The position numbers were made by a program, and so were the translations under genes. Below the pieces are notes generated by a model that saw nothing but the letters and a program-made list of their open reading frames with translations, did no database searches and was not told where the DNA came from. A stretch of 64,000 nucleotides of DNA from Bacteroidota bacterium (GTDB taxonomy: Bacteria; Bacteroidota; Bacteroidia; Chitinophagales; Chitinophagaceae): positions 203,738-267,737 of the forward strand of contig CANHGS010000003.1 of assembly GCA_947460595.1 (NCBI GenBank), written 5' to 3'. The stretch's first letter is position 1. Each line of letters begins with the position of its first letter. Shown here piece after piece: positions 8,706 through 16,780 of this stretch.

Positions 8706-9443
8706 TTAACCCAACACTTCCTGTAAAATAGGAAGGCTTTTGATTTCTCCAAAGTCCGGAATATGGAGTGATAAAAAGAGTTGGTAAGCGGCTAGAAGTT
8801 CTTGACGCAGATGGCGGTTGAGGACAATTTTTTCTAGTTCTGCAGGGTCTTGAATTTTAAGAAAATCAGATGTGGTTTTGGCAAGTGGTCCTTCTATTAA
8901 ATAAGGATGTAGGGGTTGCTCTTTAATGAACATACCTTCTTGCAAATCAAAGACTGGCGTGGCTGCTGAGTATTCACCTAAGAGTTGGAACCCAAGTTCA
9001 CTAGCTAGACGCAACATAAAATAAAGCGGAATGTTGGCGGCTACTTGATCTGTGCACTGGTCTAATTGTTTGAGCGTTTCTTCTGCTAGATAAAATAATT
9101 CTGGATTGGCTTCGGGTTCCTTGAGTGCGTGTTGCAATAATTCTACCAAATAAGTGGCTACGGTATTGCGCACCACATTAAACAAGACTTGTTGATAGAG
9201 ATAACTCCATTGATACTCTCGAATAAATTGGAGCTGTTTAAAATTGTTTTGGTACACTTCCATTTCCAACATGGCGCCGGGTTGAAAATAGCTGGCCTTG
9301 CCGGCCGATGTTTTACTGCTTTTGCGCACCCCTTTTACAATATAGCTCTGTACGCCAAATAGCTGGGTGTACACCGATGTGATGATGCTGGTGTCGCCAT
9401 ATTTCACGGTACGCAATACTATACCACGGGTGGTGTGGACCAT
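8706..9443 (-). CDS. recO: DNA repair protein RecO
   Basis: 245 residues. N-terminal OB fold (TTRGIVLRTVKYGDTSIITSVYTQLFGVQSYIVKGVR) followed by the helical RecO_C region (YLVELLQHALKEPEANPELFYL, LRLASELGFQ). RecO works with RecR to load RecA on SSB-coated gaps. The zinc-binding cysteines of some RecO proteins are absent, as is common in Bacteroidota. The -7 promoter box ends four bases before the ATG. Confidence 0.93.
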   Translation of the reverse strand: MVHTTRGIVLRTVKYGDTSIITSVYTQLFGVQSYIVKGVRKSSKTSAGKASYFQPGAMLEMEVYQNNFKQLQFIREYQWSYLYQQVLFNVVRNTVATYLVELLQHALKEPEANPELFYLAEETLKQLDQCTDQVAANIPLYFMLRLASELGFQLLGEYSAATPVFDLQEGMFIKEQPLHPYLIEGPLAKTTSDFLKIQDPAELEKIVLNRHLRQELLAAYQLFLSLHIPDFGEIKSLPILQEVLG

Positions 9444-9447
9444 GATT

Positions 9448-9455
9448 CAAAGGTA
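9448..9455 (-). promoter_or_regulatory. -7 promoter box of recO
   Basis: TACCTTTG on the minus strand, an exact TAnnTTTG, four bases before the recO ATG. Transcription would begin at or next to the start codon. The upstream -33 position falls inside the heptamer repeat array and shows no TTTG. Confidence 0.5.
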
Positions 9456-9463
9456 GAAGAAAA

Positions 9464-9568
9464 GTGAAGAGTGAAGAATTAAGAGTGAAGAGTGAAGAGT
9501 GAAGAGTGAAGAGTGAAGAATTAAGAGTGAAGAGTGAAGAGTGAAGAATTAAGAGTGAAGAATTAAGA
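9464..9568. repeat. 15-unit heptamer tandem repeat (GTGAAGA / ATTAAGA)
   Basis: Fifteen contiguous 7-bp units: eleven GTGAAGA and four ATTAAGA (units 3, 9, 13 and 15). The array fills the gap between the divergently reading recO start region and the desaturase 3' end. The last unit supplies the desaturase stop codon, and the first lies about 20 bases above the recO ATG. Confidence 0.95.
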
Positions 9569-10300
9569 GTTGGGAATAATTTTGATAATCTTCACCGCAT
9601 TCAGACCACGCATCACAAAATAAGTGAGGTCAAATTCAAACCATTTCTTGGCAAAATTAGCGTCGTCTTTGGCATGATGATGGTTGTTCTGAAACAGTTC
9701 TCCCATGAGCAAAATACCCCAAGGTGAGCTGTTCTTGGAATGGTCACCGTTGTCAAAATTGCTATAGCCATATTTGTGACCACACCAGTTAACCACGGCA
9801 CCTTGAATAGGACCCATCATAAAATGAATGGGCAATAACAAAAACCACCAGGCATTGGGGGCAAAATAAATATAGAAAGCAGTGTAGGCTGCGCCAAAAG
9901 CTAGACGGGTTAGAATATGGTGTCCAAAGCGGTCCAATTTGTCCCAAACGGGTAGGTATTCTTTGGTAAACTGCGCATCGGGTAGGTTCTTGCCCGTGAG
10001 AAAACCACGGAAAATGATGATAGTATGCTGCATCATATGATACACGTCTTTGAAAAAATGCGGGGAATGCGGATCCTGCTCGGTATCGGAATACACATGG
10101 TGCATGCGGTGCATGACCCCATATGCCCTAGGTACCAAAAAGGAAGAACCTTGTACCAACCAAGTAGTTACATAAAATACCTTTTCCCAGTTTTTGCTGG
10201 TGGTATACATTTTATGAGAAGCAAAACGGTGCAGGAAAAAACTATGGAAAAACAAAGACAGAAACCAATGGCTAAAAAAGAAAATCAAAATGGCAAGCAT
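9563..10300 (-). CDS. membrane fatty acid desaturase (acyl-CoA/acyl-lipid desaturase type)
   Basis: About 245 residues from ATG 10300; a GTG at 10324 would add eight. Three histidine boxes of the di-iron desaturases are visible: HRFASHKMY, HRMHHVYSD and FQNNHHHAKD. Four hydrophobic segments surround them (FFFSHWFLSLFFHSFFL; FYVTTWLVQ; AAYTAFYIYF; WFLLLPIHFMMG). These enzymes insert a double bond, typically delta-9, into acyl chains at the cytoplasmic membrane. The stop codon lies inside the heptamer repeat, suggesting the repeat has encroached on the 3' end. Confidence 0.9.
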   Translation of the reverse strand: MLAILIFFFSHWFLSLFFHSFFLHRFASHKMYTTSKNWEKVFYVTTWLVQGSSFLVPRAYGVMHRMHHVYSDTEQDPHSPHFFKDVYHMMQHTIIIFRGFLTGKNLPDAQFTKEYLPVWDKLDRFGHHILTRLAFGAAYTAFYIYFAPNAWWFLLLPIHFMMGPIQGAVVNWCGHKYGYSNFDNGDHSKNSSPWGILLMGELFQNNHHHAKDDANFAKKWFEFDLTYFVMRGLNAVKIIKIIPNS

Positions 10301-10399
10301 AGTCGAAGGAGTTCTTTTAATCACTAAAATAGGAAGATAGGGGTAAAACCTATTTAAAGTACAAAACCTCCCATTAATTGCTGAAAATCAACGATTTTA

Positions 10400-11431
10400 T
10401 TAAACAGTTCCCGTGAATTGTCTCAAAAAGCGCACATCATTCTGAGAATACAGACGCAGATCGTTCACCTGATATTTGAGTTGGGTAATTCTTTCTACAC
10501 CCATGCCAAAGGCGAATCCGGTGTATTTATTTGAATCAATGCCAAAATTATCCAACACTTTGGGGTGCACCATGCCGCTACCCAAAATCTCTACCCAACC
10601 GGTATGCTTGCAAATATTGCATCCATCGCCACCGCAGATTAGACAGCTGATGTCCATTTCTGCACTAGGCTCCGTAAAAGGAAAATAACTGGGGCGGAAA
10701 CGCACTTTCACGTCTTTGCCAAACATCTCTTGTACAAAAAAGTAAAGGGTCTGTTTTAGATCGGCAAAGCTCACGTTCTCGTCTATATAAAGCCCTTCCA
10801 CTTGGTGAAAAAAACAATGGGCGCGGGCCGATATGGTTTCATTCCGGTACACCCTTCCCGGACAAATTACGCGGATGGGTGGTTTTTGGGTTTCCATAAC
10901 CCTTGCTTGTACGGAGCTGGTATGGGTACGCAGCAACCAGGCAGGGTCTTGGTTAATATAGAAAGTATCCTGCATATCGCGGGCGGGATGGTCTTCAGGT
11001 AGGTTCATGGCGCCAAAATTGTGCCAGTCATCTTCTATTTCAGGACCTTCTGCCACGGCAAAACCCAAGCGTTTGAAAATAGCAACTATTTGATTGCGCA
11101 CTAAATTCAAAGGATGACGGGTGCCCACAGCAATGGGATCGCCCGGCAGGGATAGGTCAATGGCAGCAGTAGCGGCTCCATCACCACCGGTAGCGTTTTC
11201 TTTGAGGGTCTCAAATTTGGTCTCTACCAAAATCTTGAACTCGTTCAGGATCTGACCAAATTCCTTTTTTTGGTCAACCGGCACGTTCTTCATCTCAGCC
11301 ATAATGGCTTTAACCAATCCCTTTGTACCGAGCCACTTGATGCGAAATGCTTCTACTAAATCGGCGGTTCCCGCTACTTCAGCAGCCACTTCTTCCTTAT
11401 ATCCAGCTATTTTTTGCAATAAAGCTTCCAT
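10400..11431 (-). CDS. pheS: phenylalanyl-tRNA synthetase alpha subunit
   Basis: 343 residues, typical length. N-terminal coiled-coil arm (about 1-85) and class II core: motif 2 region RVICPGRVYRNETISARAH, FHQVEGLYIDENVSFADLK, RFRPSYFPFTEPSAEMDISC, the Cys-rich CLICGGDGCNICKHTGWVEI and motif 3 GFAFGMGVERITQLKY. It charges tRNA-Phe with the PheT subunit, which is not nearby. A TATCTTCG -7-like box lies just upstream of the start. Confidence 0.97.
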   Translation of the reverse strand: MEALLQKIAGYKEEVAAEVAGTADLVEAFRIKWLGTKGLVKAIMAEMKNVPVDQKKEFGQILNEFKILVETKFETLKENATGGDGAATAAIDLSLPGDPIAVGTRHPLNLVRNQIVAIFKRLGFAVAEGPEIEDDWHNFGAMNLPEDHPARDMQDTFYINQDPAWLLRTHTSSVQARVMETQKPPIRVICPGRVYRNETISARAHCFFHQVEGLYIDENVSFADLKQTLYFFVQEMFGKDVKVRFRPSYFPFTEPSAEMDISCLICGGDGCNICKHTGWVEILGSGMVHPKVLDNFGIDSNKYTGFAFGMGVERITQLKYQVNDLRLYSQNDVRFLRQFTGTV

Positions 11432-11501
11432 GTTGCGAAGATAACGATTGACAATAACTTTCCATTAAAACACAAAATTTCCGCCATCGGTGGGCATTCC
11501 A

Positions 11502-11509
11502 TACATTTG
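11502..11509 (+). promoter_or_regulatory. -7 promoter box ahead of the DUF4290 gene
   Basis: TACATTTG, an exact TAnnTTTG. It lies too close to the ATG at 11513 for a leader but is well placed for the ATG at 11531, which supports the later start. Confidence 0.5.
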
Positions 11510-11530
11510 TAGATGAATTTTAGTGATCAG

Positions 11531-12328
11531 ATGGAATATAATACGGACAGAAACCTATTGGGAATGAAGGAATACGGCCGCCACGTACAGAAGATGGTGG
11601 AGTTCCTTTTGACCATTGAAGACCGTGAAAAGCGTCAACTTCAAGCACAGTCTGTGATTGAGCTGATGGGCTTTTTGAACCCTCACTTAAAGAACGTAGA
11701 AGACTTTAGACATAAACTTTGGGACCATTTATTTTTTATCAGCGATTTTAAATTAGAAGTTGATAGTCCTTATCCTATTCCACAAAAAGAAACTTACAAA
11801 CAAAAGCCAGATCCAATGCCTTATCCCAAGCGTCATCCAAAATATGCGCACTTGGGTAAGAACCTAGAAGTGGTGATAGACAAGGCTTTGAAAGAAGAAG
11901 ATCCTGAAAAGAAAGCTGGATTTGCACACGCCATTGCTTATTATATGAAGCTAGCATATAGCAACTGGCACAAAGAATTGGTACACGATGATTCTATTAG
12001 GGCTGAGTTGAATAGCATTACCGGCGGTGAACTAGAATTTAGTAATACCCCTTATATCAAACACCGCAACCAGAATTTTGAACGCGATGAATTTCCGCGC
12101 AACAATGGTGGTGGTAGATGGCAGCAAAACTTTGGCGGACGCAATAATAATAACCGTAATGCGGGTGGACAGAATAGGAGCAATAATCGTCCTAACAACA
12201 ACAACCGCAATGCGGGTCCACAGAACAGGGGAGATAATCGGGGTAACAATGCCAATGCACAAAATATCAGCAATCCTGGAGGCGGCAGACCCGATTCTAG
12301 GGGCGGTAATTATAAAAAACGCTACTAA
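11531..12328 (+). CDS. DUF4290 family protein with Asn/Gly/Arg-rich tail
   Basis: 265 residues from ATG 11531 (MEYNTDRNLLGMKEYGRHVQKMV); an ATG at 11513 adds six. The first 180 or so residues match the Bacteroidota DUF4290 family, cytoplasmic and of unknown function. The rest is low complexity: runs of NNNNRNAGGQNRSNNRP type and a closing GGNYKKRY, which resembles an RNA-binding RGG/N-rich tail. It lies 17 bases before murA and is probably cotranscribed. Confidence 0.85.
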   Translation: MEYNTDRNLLGMKEYGRHVQKMVEFLLTIEDREKRQLQAQSVIELMGFLNPHLKNVEDFRHKLWDHLFFISDFKLEVDSPYPIPQKETYKQKPDPMPYPKRHPKYAHLGKNLEVVIDKALKEEDPEKKAGFAHAIAYYMKLAYSNWHKELVHDDSIRAELNSITGGELEFSNTPYIKHRNQNFERDEFPRNNGGGRWQQNFGGRNNNNRNAGGQNRSNNRPNNNNRNAGPQNRGDNRGNNANAQNISNPGGGRPDSRGGNYKKRY

Positions 12329-12345
12329 CAAAACAGCAATCCCAG

Positions 12346-13653
12346 ATGAGCAGTTTTGAAGTGATTGGAGGCAATCAACTCAAAGGTTCCATTGAACCCC
12401 AGGGTGCCAAGAACGAAGCTTTGCAGATTATCTCTGCCGTACTGCTCACTGATCAGTTAGTGACCATTACCAATATTCCAGACATTCTTGACGTAAACCT
12501 GCTCATAGAGTTATTGGAAGATATTGGTGTCAAGACCAATCGCGTAAGCCGAGACACTTGTACGTTTCAGGCTGATAATATTAATGTAGACTTTCTAGCA
12601 TCAGAAGCATTTAGAAAAAAAGGCGGAAGACTGCGTGGCTCTGTGATGCTTGCTGGGCCAATGCTTGCGCGATTTAAACGTGCCTATATTCCCAAACCAG
12701 GCGGAGACAAAATTGGCCGTAGGCGATTAGATACCCATATCATTGGATTTGAAAAATTAGGCGCCAAATTTGAATACGATGAGGAGCATAGTTGTTTCCG
12801 TTTAAGCTCTCCCCAATTAAAGGGATGCTTTATGTGTTTGGACGAACCCTCTGTTACCGGCACTGCCAATATTTTAATGGCAGCTGTTTTAGCGCAGGAC
12901 ACCACTACTATTTATAACGCAGCATGCGAACCTTATATTCAACAACTTTGCAAAATGCTGACCCGGATGGGTGCACGTATCAGCGGCATCAGCAGTAATT
13001 TATTGGTGGTTGAAGGGGTTGAAAAACTAAGTGGTACTGAGCATCGCATGTTGCCCGATATGATTGAGATAGGCAGTTTTATTGGACTAGCCGCCATGAC
13101 CCAAAGTGAGATCACCATCAAGAATGCGGGTGTGGAACACTTAGGCGTGATCCCTGAAAAGTTTCAGCAACTGGGTATTCAATTAGCCATTCAGGGCGAT
13201 GATATTTATATACCTGCACAAGATTCCTATCAGGTGCAAACCTTTATGGATGGGGGCATCCTCACCATTTATGATCATCCTTGGCCAGGTTTTACCCCAG
13301 ACTTATTGAGCATTGTGATTGTGGTAGCTACCCAAGCCATTGGATCTGTATTGGTGCACCAGAAAATGTTTGAAAGCCGCTTGTTTTTTGTAGACAAACT
13401 CATAGACATGGGTGCGCAAATTATTCTCTGTGATCCGCATAGGGCAACGGTCATAGGGCTTGGACGCAAACAATCATTACGCGGCATTACTATGAGTAGT
13501 CCAGATATTCGTGCGGGTCAGGCATTGTTAATTGCAGCACTCAGTGCCGAGGGAAAAAGTACCATTCAAAATATTGAACAGATAGACAGGGGTTATCAGC
13601 GCATTGATGAACGCTTACGCGCACTCGGTGCTAATATTAAAAGGGTTCCTTAG
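12346..13653 (+). CDS. murA: UDP-N-acetylglucosamine 1-carboxyvinyltransferase (MurA, Asp variant)
   Basis: 435 residues. First committed step of peptidoglycan synthesis: PEP plus UDP-GlcNAc. N-terminal GSIEPQGAKNEALQIISAVLL contains the substrate-binding Lys-Asn. In the active-site loop PGGDKIGRRRLDTH the usual Cys is D121. C-terminal DIRAGQALLIAALSAEG and QIDRGYQRIDERLRALGA are intact, so the enzyme should be functional. Cys-to-Asp MurA proteins are known to be insensitive to fosfomycin. It follows DUF4290 by 17 bases and overlaps the convergent next gene by four bases. Confidence 0.95.
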   Translation: MSSFEVIGGNQLKGSIEPQGAKNEALQIISAVLLTDQLVTITNIPDILDVNLLIELLEDIGVKTNRVSRDTCTFQADNINVDFLASEAFRKKGGRLRGSVMLAGPMLARFKRAYIPKPGGDKIGRRRLDTHIIGFEKLGAKFEYDEEHSCFRLSSPQLKGCFMCLDEPSVTGTANILMAAVLAQDTTTIYNAACEPYIQQLCKMLTRMGARISGISSNLLVVEGVEKLSGTEHRMLPDMIEIGSFIGLAAMTQSEITIKNAGVEHLGVIPEKFQQLGIQLAIQGDDIYIPAQDSYQVQTFMDGGILTIYDHPWPGFTPDLLSIVIVVATQAIGSVLVHQKMFESRLFFVDKLIDMGAQIILCDPHRATVIGLGRKQSLRGITMSSPDIRAGQALLIAALSAEGKSTIQNIEQIDRGYQRIDERLRALGANIKRVP

Positions 13654-13898
13654 TTTTTATTGCAAACAAATAAGAAAGCTCGGTTGGGATAATCGCGCAG
13701 CATCTGCTGCATCTTCATGGGGTTTCTAATAATCTTGTATCTGTTGAGGTCTATTAGCTCATTGGCTTTGCAAAACTGGTCCCAGCACTCAATATTGCTC
13801 AGCACTTTGTTCAAGCGCAGCAATTGCGTATCCAACTCCTCCTGTGTTAGTGGACCCTGATGACTCAGGACCAACAAATCCCTGTTTTTTGCACTCAT
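13650..13898 (-). CDS. small hypothetical protein (82 aa)
   Basis: 82 residues, soluble, no signal peptide: begins MSAKNRDLLVLSHQGPLTQEELD and ends NRAFLFVCNKN. I recognise no domain. The composition is protein-like and it ends four bases into murA on the opposite strand, with another small minus-strand gene three bases upstream, suggesting a two-gene unit. Confidence 0.55.
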   Translation of the reverse strand: MSAKNRDLLVLSHQGPLTQEELDTQLLRLNKVLSNIECWDQFCKANELIDLNRYKIIRNPMKMQQMLRDYPNRAFLFVCNKN

Positions 13899-13901
13899 AG
13901 C

Positions 13902-14036
13902 TTATTGCCTTTCATTCCATTTATGGGGCGGACAACCACATCCATTGGCTCTTCTACTCTTAGCAGAAGCGCAAGAAACGCTGACCATTGAAATCAATAA
14001 CAGTAAAACAATTAATTGGTTTATTTTGGGACGCAT
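13902..14036 (-). CDS. tiny predicted lipoprotein (44 aa)
   Basis: From ATG 14036 the product is 44 residues: MRPKINQLIVLLLLISMVSVSC is a lipoprotein-type signal with Cys at 22, leaving a mature peptide of about 23 residues ending NGCGCPPHKWNERQ. The frame is open further upstream to 14150, but that part overlaps the divergent glycosyltransferase start. The Cys-Gly-Cys-Pro-Pro-His ending could bind metal; that is a guess. Function unknown. Confidence 0.5.
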   Translation of the reverse strand: MRPKINQLIVLLLLISMVSVSCASAKSRRANGCGCPPHKWNERQ

Positions 14037-14087
14037 AATAGCACTAAATTCAGGAATCGGTCTTAGAAAACCAATCAAATATTTCAA

Positions 14088-15200
14088 TTGTTTGATAATA
14101 TTAACATAGAACGCGTACTGGTTGCCCCACTGGATTGGGGGCTTGGCCATGCTACGCGTTGTATTCCTATTATCAAAGCCCTTCAGGAATTAGGCAAGAC
14201 CGTATTGTTGGCTGGCGATGGACCCCCTGCCCAATTATTGCAAACCGAATTTCCGGCGCTGACCCATTTACCACTTAAGGGTTACCAAATTAGTTACGCC
14301 AAAACCGGATGGGGGTTACCTTGGCAAATGTTGTCACAGGCACCAACTATTTTCCAGACTATTAAAGATGAGCACGCATGGCTAGATGCCATGATAGAAG
14401 AACAGCAAATAGACTTGGTTATCTCCGATAATCGCTACGGGCTTTATTCCAAAAAAATTCCCTGCGTGTTGATCACCCACCAGCTCGCCATCAAAATGCC
14501 CTTTGCATGGCTAGAGCGGCATGTACAAAAGATTCACTATTCACTAATTAATCGCTTTCATACTTGTTGGGTGCCGGATGCCAAGGGCCCACAGAATCTA
14601 GGTGGAGATTTATCACATCCAATGAAAATGCCGGCCATACCTGTGAAATGGATGGGGCTGCTATCGCGATTTGAAAAGTTAAATCAATCTTCGGATTCTT
14701 TTAAATACAAATATTGTTTTTTGCTATCAGGACCTGAGCCACAAAGAACATTATTAGAAACAATCATTTTAAATAATATCAAAGACGTCCTTGAACCGAT
14801 GGTCCTTGTTCGTGGATTACCATCAACTTCCGATTCAAAACAAATAAAAAATAGTTCTCTAAAAATTCTCCATCACTTACCGGCAACTGAATTAGCTCAA
14901 GTAATTTTGTCTAGCGAATGGATCATTTGCCGTAGTGGCTATTCCACATTAATGGACTTAGCGGCGTTGCGTAAAAACGCCATTTTGATTCCCACACCTG
15001 GGCAAACCGAGCAGGCATATTTGGCGCAACAATTAGCTGCACAGGGTATAGCAACTACTGTTGCACAAGCAAGATTTTCTTTAAGCGAATCCATTGCGCA
15101 AGCAAAAAAATTAAGCGCGGATTCAAGGGCTTCAAAAGAATTACCTTTTTTCAACACAAATATGTTGCAAGGATTGCTCTTGGCAATAGAAAGCCTGTAG
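14088..15200 (+). CDS. MurG-like family glycosyltransferase
   Basis: 370 residues from a TTG at 14088; no ATG is available near the N-terminus. VLVAPLDWGLGHATRCIPII matches the N-terminal Gly-rich loop of GT28/GT1-type GT-B enzymes. The C-terminal half has CFLLSGPEPQRTLLE, LVRGLPST, LKILHHLPATELAQVI, WIICRSGYSTLMDLAAL and ILIPTPGQTEQAYLAQQLA, the nucleotide-sugar binding region seen in MurG-like proteins. Probably transfers a sugar to a lipid or envelope acceptor; substrate not determinable. It abuts the EamA gene, whose promoter overlaps this stop codon. Confidence 0.75.
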   Translation: MFDNINIERVLVAPLDWGLGHATRCIPIIKALQELGKTVLLAGDGPPAQLLQTEFPALTHLPLKGYQISYAKTGWGLPWQMLSQAPTIFQTIKDEHAWLDAMIEEQQIDLVISDNRYGLYSKKIPCVLITHQLAIKMPFAWLERHVQKIHYSLINRFHTCWVPDAKGPQNLGGDLSHPMKMPAIPVKWMGLLSRFEKLNQSSDSFKYKYCFLLSGPEPQRTLLETIILNNIKDVLEPMVLVRGLPSTSDSKQIKNSSLKILHHLPATELAQVILSSEWIICRSGYSTLMDLAALRKNAILIPTPGQTEQAYLAQQLAAQGIATTVAQARFSLSESIAQAKKLSADSRASKELPFFNTNMLQGLLLAIESL

Positions 15201-15205
15201 TTTTG
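15173..15205 (+). promoter_or_regulatory. promoter of the EamA transporter gene
   Basis: ATTG at 15173-15176, 21-base spacer, TAGTTTTG at 15198-15205. The TAG of the -7 box is also the stop codon of the preceding glycosyltransferase gene. The ATG is at 15213. Confidence 0.5.
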
Positions 15206-15212
15206 TGGCCGA

Positions 15213-16124
15213 ATGGAAAGAAATACCAAGGCTCACTTGGCAGTATTAGGTGCCAATATCATTTTTGCCATTAGTTATTCTGTTGTCAAATACCTCACCC
15301 CTGGCGTGATGCATCCTTATGCACTTAATGCCGTTCGGATTTTGGTGAGTCTGGTTTTTTTCTGGGGTCTCTTTGCGCTTAAACCCTCTAGGGCTGGGAT
15401 TGATAGAAAAGATATTCCCCGTTTTTTGGCCTGTGCCGCCACGGGAGCCATGATCAATCAATTGATGTTTATCAAAGGCGTGTCTCTTACCACACCCATT
15501 CATAGTTCCCTGCTCTCACTTTGTACACCCATCTTTATTACATTTATAGCAGCATGGCTGATCAAAGAAATGTTGAGTTGGCTGAAAATCCTGGGATTGG
15601 TATTTGGCGTAGGTGGATCACTCTTATTAATCCTCACCAAAGAACAACAGACAACGGTTGGTAGTAATATTATTCTGGGCGATGTTATGGTCATGATCAA
15701 CGCCATTTCTTATGCTTTTTATTTGGTCATGGTGCGTCCCTTGATGGCCAAGTATTCCGCCATACATGTTTTGCGTTGGGTCTTCACTTTTGGTACGGTA
15801 CTGATATTGCCCTTTACGCTGGGCGATTTTGTAGACACTGATTGGTCTGCCTTTGCCTTTGGACACTGGGTAGCACTGGCATTTATAGCCATTGGCGCCA
15901 CCTGTTTGGCTTATCTGTTTAATGTGTACGGGATTTCTGTGATTGGACCATCGGCCACCGGCACTTATATCTATACCCAACCCATATTTGCCGCTATTAT
16001 TGCTATCTTGTTTGCGGGTGAACATTTTAGTTGGATCAAGTTATTAGCTGCTGCCTGCATTTTTACAGGAGTCTTTTTAGCCAATTATAAACGAAGTGTT
16101 CCAGAAACCGTGGTGGAAGATTAA
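15213..16124 (+). CDS. EamA/DMT-family transporter
   Basis: 303 residues with about ten hydrophobic segments arranged as two EamA repeats (residues about 8-140 and 150-290). Examples are LGANIIFAISYSVVKYL, FLACAATGAMINQLMFIKG, WLKILGLVFGVGGSLLLIL and LLAAACIFTGVFLANY. DMT permeases of this type export amino acids or other metabolites across the cytoplasmic membrane; the substrate is not predictable. No dedicated partner gene. Confidence 0.88.
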   Translation: MERNTKAHLAVLGANIIFAISYSVVKYLTPGVMHPYALNAVRILVSLVFFWGLFALKPSRAGIDRKDIPRFLACAATGAMINQLMFIKGVSLTTPIHSSLLSLCTPIFITFIAAWLIKEMLSWLKILGLVFGVGGSLLLILTKEQQTTVGSNIILGDVMVMINAISYAFYLVMVRPLMAKYSAIHVLRWVFTFGTVLILPFTLGDFVDTDWSAFAFGHWVALAFIAIGATCLAYLFNVYGISVIGPSATGTYIYTQPIFAAIIAILFAGEHFSWIKLLAAACIFTGVFLANYKRSVPETVVED

Positions 16125-16140
16125 CCGACTCCCCCCTAAC

Positions 16141-16255
16141 AACAAACCTACCCATTTTCACATCCCACTCCCCCTGTCCACAAACCTACTCATCTTCACA
16201 ACCCACTCCCACTGTCAACAAACCTACTCATCTTCACAACCTACTCCCCCTACCC
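16141..16255. repeat. three tandem copies of a 38-39 bp repeat
   Basis: Copies at 16141-16179, 16180-16217 and 16218-16255. Each starts ACAAACCTAC, continues with a CAT-TTCACA segment and ends in a C-rich CCCACTCCC block. Copies two and three are the most alike. The third extends five codons into the 3' end of the convergent sixA gene. C on one strand, G on the other, strongly strand-skewed. Confidence 0.9.
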
Positions 16256-16741
16256 ATTTTTTGGACAGTCAAAGAACCAGAACAATTTTTCAACCTCCGC
16301 AAACTCAGTCCAATATTTAATGGGAATATTGATGGCGTAGATGCCGCAAGTGGGCATATCATCAATACGGGTATCGGTGAGTTCGTTTACAAAATCAGTG
16401 ATGCCGGGGTTATGAGAAAAAATGGCAACTGTGTTAAGCTTGTCATCCAGCTCTCGAATAATCTCATAGAACACATGAGCTGGGGCATGATACAATTTAT
16501 CAAAACTGATAATGGCCGTTTTTTTAATCTCCTGCGATTTGGCAAAATATTCTGCTGTACTAAAAGCCCTTCTAGCCGTACTAGAAACAATGGCGTCCAG
16601 TTTGATGCCCCTCTCCAAAATCCGATGCGCCATTTCAGGGGCATCGCGCTCACCACGTTCATTTAGCGGACGGTCAAAATCGCCCAATAAATTGTTGTTC
16701 CAACTGCTCTTGGCGTGGCGGATAATCAATAATCGCTTCAT
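16250..16741 (-). CDS. sixA: SixA-like histidine phosphatase
   Basis: 163 residues of the histidine phosphatase (phosphoglycerate mutase-like) superfamily. LLIIRHAKSSW supplies the Arg-His catalytic pair, PLNERGERDAPEMAHRI follows, IVSSTARRAFSTAEYF holds the second Arg, and IFSHNPGITDFVNEL the second His. SixA removes phosphate from phosphohistidine on HPt or NPr proteins. Divergent from mnmH, with only 39 bases between start codons. Confidence 0.88.
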   Translation of the reverse strand: MKRLLIIRHAKSSWNNNLLGDFDRPLNERGERDAPEMAHRILERGIKLDAIVSSTARRAFSTAEYFAKSQEIKKTAIISFDKLYHAPAHVFYEIIRELDDKLNTVAIFSHNPGITDFVNELTDTRIDDMPTCGIYAINIPIKYWTEFAEVEKLFWFFDCPKNG

Positions 16742-16767
16742 GCGGAAAAGTTACAATAAACTAGACT

Positions 16768-16775
16768 TACATTTG
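16768..16775 (+). promoter_or_regulatory. -7 promoter box of mnmH
   Basis: TACATTTG, exact consensus, five bases before the mnmH ATG at 16781, implying a leaderless or nearly leaderless message. Confidence 0.5.
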
Positions 16776-16780
16776 TATTC

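Noticed and set aside
12346..13653. MurA inactive because the active-site Cys is missing
   Set aside because: Asp at this position is a known functional variant and all other motifs are intact.
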